IMG/VR virus record: IMGVR_UViG_3300043395_001343
Span: 1 to 41,199 of that record
DNA length: 41,199 nt
DNA from: a virus
Strand: one strand, 5' to 3'
Shown: positions 28,476-34,028 of the stretch, one piece after another
How positions within the stretch are numbered: the stretch's first letter is position 1
Layout: the number at the start of each line of letters is the position of its first letter
Translations under genes and position numbers: made by a program
The notes under the pieces: generated by a model
What the model saw: the letters and a program-made list of their open reading frames with translations, nothing else
Databases searched by the model: none
What the model was told of the DNA's origin: nothing

Positions 28476-29642
28476 CTAGATGAAGGAGGAGGTTGAGGTA
28501 TCGAAGATTGCGCCTGCGACAGCGATTTGTTCGATGTTGGTGAAGGTGCCGCCTTGCCAGGTGAAGGAATCAGAGCGGTCGTTACCGACAGAGCCAAGCT
28601 GCTTGTTTTGGATGTCGAATTGGCGAGCGAAGTAGGACTGTTCAGCGGATAGGCCTTGACGTCCAAATGCGCCACCTTGTCCGTAGAGGGATTCGAGCTG
28701 ACCCAGGCGGGAGTCCTTTGCGGCGACGAGTTCGTCCCAGCGACTAGTGTTGATCACTAGTTGGTCAATACCTGCGCCGCCGTCGATGGTGGAGCGAAGG
28801 AAGTCGGTTTGGGACTGACTGCCGTAGCAGGTGAGGGAGTCGTTGCCGTCGCCAAGGTTGATGCGTGAGTCACGCATGGTTCCGATGAGGATGTCGTCGT
28901 CACCGGCGCCGGCGTCGACAGTCGAGTACTGCATCCCGAAGGACTCCGTGCCTGATTTTGAGCCTGTGATGTCAGTGATGAAGCTGGCGCGATCATTGCC
29001 GTCGCCGAGGTTCATTTTTCCTTGGAAGGCGATGGCTTCGCCCCAGGTGACAGCGTTGGCTTTTGCAGTGAGGGAAACGGTGTCATCACCGGAGCCCATA
29101 TCGATGGTGCCGCGAGCAGCGATTGAGGTGCCACGAACGCCGTATAGGAAGTGTTGGAACTTCGTGCTGTCGACTTGTGTTGTGATGCTGAGGGAGTCGT
29201 TGCCGGCTCCCATGTTGATGGTGCCGCCCTCAAAGCCTTTGGCGACGAGGCTTTCGAGATAGCCAAAGTTGACTATTTCTTTGACGTTGATGGCTAGTCG
29301 ATCGTCAAGGCTGGTGCCTGTGATGGTTGAGCGACTGAAGCCAATAGCGGGGTCAGCAGGAGCGCGGAAGATGACCCACTTATTGACATTGAAGCCGTCT
29401 GCGAGGTTGGTGAGGTTGAGCGAGAGGTCTAGGGGACCGTTGGCACTGGTGATGGAGGACGAGCGGAAGGCAGTGGTGTCGGGTGCGTAAGCAGTGTGAT
29501 GGAGGTTGATGGAGACAGGGCCTTGAGTTTCAAGGGACTGCCTGTCAAAAGCGATGTGTGTGTATGGGGTTGACGTGAGCCAGTGTCCTGTGGCGGCTTT
29601 GCGGCCAGAGAGCTTCAGGGAGAGGGAAGAGAGGAGTGTCAT
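28476..29642 (-). CDS. RTX-type calcium-binding repeat protein (388 aa)
   Basis: The protein contains at least six GGxGxDxLx-like nonapeptides: MGAGNDSLS (about residue 144), MGSGDDTVS (182), LGDGNDRAS (212), AGAGDDDIL (244), LGDGNDSLT (263) and GGAGIDQLV (288). A related TGTSLDDRL lies at 108. They are spread 19-38 residues apart rather than in tandem. Such repeats bind calcium and fold after export by type I secretion. There is no N-terminal signal peptide; the C-terminus (TFTNIEQIAVAGAIFDTSTSSFI) looks like the uncleaved end used by type I systems. It is preceded by CTCTAATCAC and follows the secreted HExxH gene. A phage-encoded RTX protein may be a virion surface or secreted factor. Confidence 0.8.
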   Translation of the reverse strand: MTLLSSLSLKLSGRKAATGHWLTSTPYTHIAFDRQSLETQGPVSINLHHTAYAPDTTAFRSSSITSANGPLDLSLNLTNLADGFNVNKWVIFRAPADPAIGFSRSTITGTSLDDRLAINVKEIVNFGYLESLVAKGFEGGTINMGAGNDSLSITTQVDSTKFQHFLYGVRGTSIAARGTIDMGSGDDTVSLTAKANAVTWGEAIAFQGKMNLGDGNDRASFITDITGSKSGTESFGMQYSTVDAGAGDDDILIGTMRDSRINLGDGNDSLTCYGSQSQTDFLRSTIDGGAGIDQLVINTSRWDELVAAKDSRLGQLESLYGQGGAFGRQGLSAEQSYFARQFDIQNKQLGSVGNDRSDSFTWQGGTFTNIEQIAVAGAIFDTSTSSFI

Positions 29643-29652
29643 GTGATTAGAG
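29643..29652 (-). promoter_or_regulatory. CTCTAATCAC element adjacent to ATG 29642
   Basis: Exact minus-strand copy, touching the start codon of the RTX gene and 7 nt after the previous stop. Confidence 0.5.
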
Positions 29653-29659
29653 GTGATGA

Positions 29660-30157
29660 CTACTTGCCGAGTTGTTTGGCGCAGGTTCCTTCGAAGTAGG
29701 AGATGACATCAGCGGGGTGCTGAAGTTCCATCCAAAAGGCTTCGGCTTCCATGATGGAATCGTTGGAGCCGTAGTTGGAGTTGAGGATCTTTGCGTAGTG
29801 AGGGGCTTGGACTTTGATGTCACGCCAGATGCCGGGGTGCTCTTCCTCAACGAAGGCGGTGTTACCGAGGCATGCCTGCATCACGTGAGTGGATTCGTGA
29901 GCGAGGGTTTCCCAGACGGCATTGGCGTTAGCCATGTCGATGTTGTTTTCGCAGAGGATGAGGCGATCGACCTTGGTGTCTTTGTCGTATTCGTAGTAGC
30001 CGGCGTATTTGTTGGGGCATTTGCGGACGAGGACATCGGTGCCGGTTTGGGCGACGAGGTTGGAGAGGGTTTGGATGTCCTTTGGAGTAGCTGCCTGCGC
30101 TGGGGCTGCAAGGCCGATAGCGAGGAGGAGAGGGAGGAAAGAGGTTCTGTAATCCAT
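29660..30157 (-). CDS. Secreted zinc metallopeptidase-like protein (HExxH, 165 aa)
   Basis: ATG 30157 opens a signal peptide (MDYRTSFLPLLLAIGLAAPA, cleavage near AQA at about 22). The mature domain has WETLAHESTHVMQACLG with HESTH at residues 87-91, the HExxH zinc site. A second acidic helix, SIMEAEAFWMELQ (about 134-146), supplies a Glu as third ligand in gluzincin fashion. Two Cys pairs (C47/C69 and C96/C159) could be disulfides. It would act in the periplasm or outside. It leads the minus-strand operon with RTX and membrane genes and shares a 22-bp leader repeat with the RlpA-like gene. Peptidase family not identified; activity inferred from motif. Confidence 0.78.
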   Translation of the reverse strand: MDYRTSFLPLLLAIGLAAPAQAATPKDIQTLSNLVAQTGTDVLVRKCPNKYAGYYEYDKDTKVDRLILCENNIDMANANAVWETLAHESTHVMQACLGNTAFVEEEHPGIWRDIKVQAPHYAKILNSNYGSNDSIMEAEAFWMELQHPADVISYFEGTCAKQLGK

Positions 30158-30160
30158 GTG

Positions 30161-30182
30161 TGTGAGTAGTGAGTGACCGGGA
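30161..30182 (-). repeat. 22-bp direct repeat, copy 2 (leader of the secreted HExxH gene)
   Basis: Identical to 27085-27106 over 22 bp and separated by the same 18 nt from a GGTATGCCA element. Confidence 0.75.
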
Positions 30183-30200
30183 CCCCCGGTGAATCAATAA

Positions 30201-30209
30201 TGGCATACC
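30201..30209 (-). promoter_or_regulatory. GGTATGCCA element upstream of the secreted HExxH gene
   Basis: Exact 9-mer. On the minus strand TG precedes it, giving TGGTATGCC, an extended -10-like form. Confidence 0.6.
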
Positions 30210-30302
30210 ACCTAAAAGCGGGAGGGGGCCTTAACAAACGGTCACGGGTTCGTTAGCGAATCTCGGAGCGAGTCGCATGGGACCGAAGAACCGTACACCG
30301 TC

Positions 30303-30311
30303 TGGCATACC
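30303..30311 (-). promoter_or_regulatory. GGTATGCCA element, second copy in the 30.2-kb control region
   Basis: Exact 9-mer, 29 nt before the stop of the gene at 30341 seen from the right, so it could drive the same operon from a second start or act as an operator. Confidence 0.5.
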
Positions 30312-30340
30312 CTCCCGTCAGGCGAAATCAATCGCAACCA

Positions 30341-30514
30341 TCACGGATCAGGGTTCATGTGCTTCAGCCCCGTGTAGTGCGCCCGCTTTCCCTTGCTGCG
30401 CCCACGCCTCCGCGGCTGAACTTCCCGCACTTGGGACACTGCCTCCTCGTACCCAGGCGGCCTCAGGTCAGGACGGCGCTCGAAGATCCCGTCCCAGTCC
30501 ACTGGCCTCACCAT
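30341..30514 (-). CDS. Small basic protein coupled to the RecB-type nuclease (57 aa)
   Basis: ATG 30514 overlaps the nuclease stop by 7 nt. The product begins MVRPVDWDGIFERRPDLRPP, continues GYEEAVSQVREV, and ends in a basic tail (RRRGRSKGKRAHYTGLKHMN). The tail could bind DNA. Coupling suggests it works with the nuclease. No family recognised. Confidence 0.65.
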   Translation of the reverse strand: MVRPVDWDGIFERRPDLRPPGYEEAVSQVREVQPRRRGRSKGKRAHYTGLKHMNPDP

Positions 30515-31200
30515 GGGCACTCCAATAGCTGAAACGCATCCCACGCATCGCTCCAAGCCATCAGCCCGTCGCTTACGTCGTCGCTAATCACGCGGCTATT
30601 GCCAGGGGCAATCACGCAGGTCACCAGCTTGTCGATCGTGATGTGCGGGAACCAATCAATGAGCATCGAGGCGTACCCGCCCAGCTGTTTCGTCGCTGGC
30701 TTGCGCGTCGACATCGACTTGGTGCTCGACACGCTCTTGAAGTCCACCAAATTGACGTTGCCCTCGGGCATTCGGATCAAAGCATCGAAGCTGCCCGCGT
30801 ACCGCTTGCGCTGCTTGTCCACCAGCTTGAACTCGGTAGCTAGCACCTCGGCACCGTCGAACAGCCAGCAGCCTTCCATCCCTTTGACCCAGCTGCTGTA
30901 GTAGCCCTCTGGGTCAGGCGGGAGCTCCTGGCCCAGCAGCTTGGCCTCAGCAGCAGCGTGGACCCAGTTCCCCCTGGCCTCCCAGCCGAGCGGGCCATCC
31001 TTGTAGCGGTTGATCTGTTCGCGGTCTTCAGCACTCAATGGCTGGGCGATGGCGCTGACCGACCAGGGGATCCACTCACCTTGGTAGCGGTATCGGTGGA
31101 GGTCGTCGAAGAAGTCGAGCGATTGGATAGCGGATAGCAACTGCAGCACTTGCGCGGCACTTCCGCAGTGTATATCATCCGCTAGCAAACGCAAGGGCAT
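30508..31200 (-). CDS. RecB/Cas4-like PD-(D/E)XK nuclease (230 aa)
   Basis: The protein carries the RecB-type nuclease pattern. GNWVHAAAEAKLLG gives the early His (motif I, residues about 77-90). AGSFDALIRM then NVNLVDFKSV (about 136-158) give the D...(D)xK catalytic core. KQLGGYASML gives the QxxxY motif. These exonucleases resect DNA ends and, next to ERF-type annealing proteins, provide single strands for recombination. It reads divergently from the RHH gene at 31211 with only 10 nt between start codons. No Cys cluster is seen, so it is not an iron-sulfur Cas4. Confidence 0.82.
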   Translation of the reverse strand: MPLRLLADDIHCGSAAQVLQLLSAIQSLDFFDDLHRYRYQGEWIPWSVSAIAQPLSAEDREQINRYKDGPLGWEARGNWVHAAAEAKLLGQELPPDPEGYYSSWVKGMEGCWLFDGAEVLATEFKLVDKQRKRYAGSFDALIRMPEGNVNLVDFKSVSSTKSMSTRKPATKQLGGYASMLIDWFPHITIDKLVTCVIAPGNSRVISDDVSDGLMAWSDAWDAFQLLECPW

Positions 31201-31210
31201 CAGCTACCCA

Positions 31211-31798
31211 ATGGCTACCGCTCAGCTAAACGTTCGTATCAGCGACGAGGAGCATCAGATCCTCGAGGACCTCGCTTCACAAACTGATGGGATCCTTACA
31301 AAGGCAGCCGTGGTCAGGGTTTTGATCCGCCACGCCAAGGCCATTGGCTGGGACCCATTGACAAGGGCACCCGCCACACAAACAATGGGAGAACCAGCCG
31401 CCCGCAGGGCTTCTTATTCTTCTTCTACTTCTTCTTCTAATTCTTCTAATAGAAGTATCTCTATGTCGATTCCAGCAGAGCTGGAACCACAGAGCGAGTT
31501 GATCAAGGAGTTCTGGAAGGTCAAGAAAGGCAGCAAGGGCCAGACCGCTTGGAAGCTCCTGATCGGTGAGCTTGAAAAGATCCGCGCCGCTTACGGCCTC
31601 CCCGTCGTTGGCGAGCAGCTAGAGCTCGGCATCAACGGCAAGTGGCAGGGCGTCACCCTGAAGAACTACGAGCAGTTCAAGCCCAAGGCCGCGGCCAAGG
31701 AGCCTGAGCACCGTCACCCTGCTAGCCGCGTCTTCACAGCCGCCAAGGGCTTTGATGACGGCCCTACGACTAACCCTGCCTTGGAGGGCTTGTTTTGA
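31211..31798 (+). CDS. RHH-domain protein with Ser-rich linker (195 aa)
   Basis: Residues 3-45 form an RHH domain (AQLNVRISDEEHQILEDLAS then TDGILTKAAVVRVLIRHAKA). A Ser/Asn linker (residues about 68-83, coded by a TCT-type microsatellite near 31410-31440) leads to a second, helical domain (SELIKEFWKVKKGSKGQTAW, LLIGELEKIRAAYGL). The C-terminus is charged. It may be a regulator or a replication-control protein; the second domain is not one I can name. It is divergent from the nuclease gene. The stop overlaps a TTG start (TTGA). Confidence 0.7.
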   Translation: MATAQLNVRISDEEHQILEDLASQTDGILTKAAVVRVLIRHAKAIGWDPLTRAPATQTMGEPAARRASYSSSTSSSNSSNRSISMSIPAELEPQSELIKEFWKVKKGSKGQTAWKLLIGELEKIRAAYGLPVVGEQLELGINGKWQGVTLKNYEQFKPKAAAKEPEHRHPASRVFTAAKGFDDGPTTNPALEGLF

Positions 31799-32472
31799 AA
31801 AAGCCCAGCAGAGCAAACAGAACCGCTCGATATGTCGCGTACAGGAACGAGGGCCTAACCCTGGCTCAGATAGGTGGAAGGTGTGGCGTAACAGCGTCTG
31901 CCGTTGCGGCAAAGCTCAAAAAAGCGAACTGCTGCCTCTATCCAAGCAATCCAACGAATACGGGCCTCAACAAGCGAACCTCTAATGCAACTGAGGCTGT
32001 CAGGCTGCGAAATAACGGTTCTTCAAATGCTGAAGTCGCCATCGCGCTCGGCATCAGCCGTGAGCGCGTTCGACAGCTGCTTGAACGCGAGGGCTACCAC
32101 GGGAAGCCGGACTTGTTCAGGCAGCAAACAGACCCTGAGCAGCTGGCTATAAAAAACAAGCTGCGCACCAACTTCGTTCAGCGCCTTCGCGTTGCACTCG
32201 ATCGTCAAGGCGCAAGCAAGTCAAGCCGCACGTTTGATCTGGTCGGATGCTCTCTCGACTTCGTGATGAGCCATCTGGAGGCCCAGTTCCTTCCTGGGAT
32301 GGGATGGGACAACTGGGCTGTCGACGGCTGGCATGTGGATCACATCCGCCCCTGCGCCAGCTTTGATCTCACGGACCCACACCAGCAGCGCATGTGCTTT
32401 CACTACAGCAACTTGCAGCCCCTCTGGGCTGAAGACAACCTTCGCAAGGGTTCCAAATGGCAGGCCGCTTGA
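31795..32472 (+). CDS. HNH-type endonuclease with N-terminal HTH units (225 aa)
   Basis: TTG 31795 overlaps the upstream stop. The N-terminal half holds two helix-turn-helix-like units (GLTLAQIGGRCGVTASAVAA at about 20-39 and SSNAEVAIALGISRERVRQL at about 75-95). The C-terminal half has FDLVGCSLDFVMSHLEAQF then WHVDHIRPCASFDL and HYSNLQPLWAEDNLRKGSKW (about 180-222), a His-Me finger HNH core often seen in mobile endonucleases. It sits between two early genes and overlaps the next by 16 nt. Likely a homing endonuclease. Confidence 0.82.
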   Translation: MKKPSRANRTARYVAYRNEGLTLAQIGGRCGVTASAVAAKLKKANCCLYPSNPTNTGLNKRTSNATEAVRLRNNGSSNAEVAIALGISRERVRQLLEREGYHGKPDLFRQQTDPEQLAIKNKLRTNFVQRLRVALDRQGASKSSRTFDLVGCSLDFVMSHLEAQFLPGMGWDNWAVDGWHVDHIRPCASFDLTDPHQQRMCFHYSNLQPLWAEDNLRKGSKWQAA

Positions 32473-32798
32473 ACCAAGCCTTCGACATCACCTCCGTCCG
32501 CCTCACCCTCCGCTCGATGGTCAATAAGGGCTACCTCACCCTTGAAGACCTCGACACACCCTCCTCGGGCTGGCGGGAAAACGCAGAACGCTTCCGCCGT
32601 CATCACCCCAAATACCAGCAACCCGTCTACGTCAACCCGCTCCGTGAACCAGAGGTCGCTGAAGCCATCTCCCTCTCCGATCCGCGGGACTTCACACCCG
32701 TCACTGGCCAAACCCCCGCTCTAGAGCCTCTCAGCCCCCTCTCAGAGCCTTCAGATGATCACCGCCCACCCTCCGACCCTGAACCCCTCCCCTTTTGA
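32457..32798 (+). CDS. Hypothetical early protein (113 aa)
   Basis: From ATG 32457 (overlapping the HNH gene by 16 nt) it encodes 113 residues: ITSVRLTLRSMVNKGYLTLE, then LDTPSSGWRENAERFRRHHP and a Pro/Ser-rich disordered tail ending PSDPEPLPF. ATG 32517 (MVNKGYLTLEDLD) is an alternative start outside the HNH gene and may be the ancestral one. The coding strand is markedly C-rich. Function unknown. Confidence 0.6.
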   Translation: MAGRLNQAFDITSVRLTLRSMVNKGYLTLEDLDTPSSGWRENAERFRRHHPKYQQPVYVNPLREPEVAEAISLSDPRDFTPVTGQTPALEPLSPLSEPSDDHRPPSDPEPLPF

Positions 32799-33070
32799 TG
32801 TCCACCTCCCGCAATGCCGTCAAGGTATACCTCACACCTCAAGAGATCCACACCATCGACGCTGAGGCACAACTCAATGAGCTCCCTCGATCCGAATACA
32901 TCCGCGACCGACTCCTTCACCCCGTCTCTGAACCGCCCAAACTCCCCTCCGTCGCCGTCTACCAACGCGCCGTCGTCGCTGCCCTCAAAGCCTCCAACGG
33001 TGCCATTAACCGCACCACCGCAGAAGCCATCGTCGCCACCATCATCACGAACTTCTACGGCAATCCTTGA
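32798..33070 (+). CDS. RHH-type DNA-binding protein (90 aa)
   Basis: ATG 32798 overlaps the upstream stop (TGATG). Residues about 7-45 (AVKVYLTPQEIHTIDAEAQL then NELPRSEYIRDRLL) form an RHH unit, followed by a Pro linker and a C-terminal helical part (AVYQRAVVAALKASNGAINR). Such proteins are often mobilisation or regulatory DNA binders. The end (CCT TGA C) may allow a +1 shift into a protein-like frame, see findings. Confidence 0.7.
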   Translation: MSTSRNAVKVYLTPQEIHTIDAEAQLNELPRSEYIRDRLLHPVSEPPKLPSVAVYQRAVVAALKASNGAINRTTAEAIVATIITNFYGNP

Positions 33071-33203
33071 CCCCTACCAAACCGATCGCATCCTTGAGCT
33101 ACGTCAGCTCTTCGACGATTACCTCTGGCACCTTTACTGTGATGTCCACAATCCCGCGGGACCGCCTGCAAGCGACGATCGAGCAAGCCGCAATGGCCCT
33201 TGA
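33066..33203 (+). other. Protein-like open frame without a start codon
   Basis: In the frame +1 to the RHH gene, CTT GAC CCC TAC reads LDPYQTDRILELRQLFDDYL then WHLYCDVHNPAGPP before TGA 33203. It has no ATG, GTG or TTG of its own. It could extend the RHH protein by 45 residues through frameshifting or reflect an indel. Confidence 0.35.
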
Positions 33204-33327
33204 ACCTGTCATCACCAACCTTCCTGACGATTGCGTGCGGGTCTGCGTCGGTGACATCTGCACCACATGCAGCAGCCACCACCTCGTCCCTGACAAAATC
33301 GCCCAACTTCGCCGCTACCCACGATGA
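33142..33327 (+). CDS. Small Cys-rich protein (61 aa)
   Basis: ATG 33142 gives MSTIPRDRLQATIEQAAMAL, then ITNLPDDCVRVCVGDICTTC and a His-rich end (SSHHLVPDKIAQLRRYPR). Four Cys and two His in the middle could bind zinc. A TTG at 33067 would add 25 Ser/Thr-rich residues that look like read-through of another frame, so I prefer the ATG. The stop overlaps the next ATG (ATGA). Confidence 0.6.
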   Translation: MSTIPRDRLQATIEQAAMALEPVITNLPDDCVRVCVGDICTTCSSHHLVPDKIAQLRRYPR

Positions 33328-33524
33328 ACAAACTCACCCCCGAGGAACAAGCTCGCCTCCTCCGCACTACACCCAACTCCTACGGCGCTAACGACACCTT
33401 GGCCATGGCAAACCGCCAAGCCGTCCTCGACGCCCTCTACTACCTCGATGGCCGTCACCTCAAAGAACACCCCAAACACGGCCTCTACACAGGTCTCAAT
33501 CAGTCCCTAAATGAGAACCGCTAG
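33324..33524 (+). CDS. Small hypothetical protein (66 aa)
   Basis: ATG 33324 overlaps the upstream stop by 4 nt. The product, MNKLTPEEQARLLRTTPNSY then ANDTLAMANRQAVLDALYYL and a His-containing tail, appears as a small helical, soluble protein. It is the last gene of the C-rich early group before the terminase module. Function unknown. Confidence 0.65.
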   Translation: MNKLTPEEQARLLRTTPNSYGANDTLAMANRQAVLDALYYLDGRHLKEHPKHGLYTGLNQSLNENR

Positions 33525-33549
33525 CATTTAGCCAAGATTTACTGCAAAG

Positions 33550-33867
33550 GTGGGAAGAAGCACCGCTACTGAAACCAAGTTCAGAGTGGATGCCGTCTAC
33601 AAGCTCCTCTCTGAAGCTTGGTCGCGTCAGCAGATCTTGCAGTTCGCCGCAACTGAGTGGGGAGTCTCTCAGCGCATGGCTGATGAGTACATCGCTCGCG
33701 CTCGTGAACTCCTCCTCGCTGACGCTGAAATGCAACGGCCCGCATGGCTTGCTGAAGCTTTAAGCCGTTTGCGTAATTACGAACAGCAAGCCGCACGCCG
33801 TGGCCAAATGCAGGTTGCGGTCAACGCTTTGGGGATGCAGGCCAAACTCATCGGCATGGATGTCTGA
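33550..33867 (+). CDS. terS: Terminase small subunit
   Basis: The 105-residue protein (GTG start) has a helix-turn-helix N-terminus (YKLLSEAWSRQQILQFAATE and WGVSQRMADEYIARARELLL) and an oligomerisation-type C-terminus (AEALSRLRNYEQQAARRGQM, AVNALGMQAKLIGMDV). This two-part plan and the large terminase gene just downstream identify it as the DNA-recognition subunit that starts packaging. The stop overlaps the next ATG by one base. Confidence 0.82.
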   Translation: MGRSTATETKFRVDAVYKLLSEAWSRQQILQFAATEWGVSQRMADEYIARARELLLADAEMQRPAWLAEALSRLRNYEQQAARRGQMQVAVNALGMQAKLIGMDV

Positions 33868-34028
33868 TGGAAATCGAAGTGCTGGACGCTGAACTGATCA
33901 AGGTCACCCTCACCCGTGACGGCTTCAGCGCTTCAGCCTTTGTCACCAGTCACCACCTCGTTGAAGACAAGCGCCGTCAGCTTGAAGCTGCCATCGATAG
34001 GGAAGCCCTAGATGCCTTCAATCCTTGA
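33867..34028 (+). CDS. Small protein between terminase subunits (53 aa)
   Basis: ATG 33867 is coupled to the small terminase stop, and the frame ends at TGA 34028, overlapping the large terminase by 17 nt. The product starts MEIEVLDAELIKVTLTRDGF and has a strand-strand-helix pattern (SHHLVEDKRRQLEAAIDREA). Coupling on both sides indicates translation. Probably a packaging accessory protein; unnamed. Confidence 0.7.
   Translation: MEIEVLDAELIKVTLTRDGFSASAFVTSHHLVEDKRRQLEAAIDREALDAFNP

Larger units (their letters stand above)
30158..30340. promoter_or_regulatory. 183-nt control region with repeats
   Basis: No convincing gene. It holds the second 22-bp repeat (30161-30182), an ACCGGG/CCCGGT palindrome (30176-30190), two GGTATGCCA elements (30201, 30303), a GTTAAGGCCC 10-mer also found upstream of the 25396 element, and TTCG/CGAA and GTCGCATGGGAC-type short inverted sequences. 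It lies near a change in strand composition and is the richest non-coding site in the window. Confidence 0.65.

Noticed and set aside
29672-30169. 165-residue plus-strand frame opposite the secreted HExxH gene
   Set aside because: The minus strand has a clear signal peptide and HExxH site; the plus frame is Gly/Val/Asp-rich antisense text.
30277-30528. 83-residue plus-strand frame in and after the 30.2-kb control region
   Set aside because: It crosses the GGTATGCCA element and then the antisense of a supported basic gene; no motif.
31410-31440. TCT-type microsatellite as a separate repeat element
   Set aside because: It encodes the Ser-rich linker of the RHH protein in frame and needs no other explanation.
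33067-33141. TTG start extension of the Cys-rich small protein
   Set aside because: The added 25 residues are Ser/Thr-rich and overlap a more protein-like frame; ATG 33142 is preferred, though TTGA overlaps do occur in this genome.
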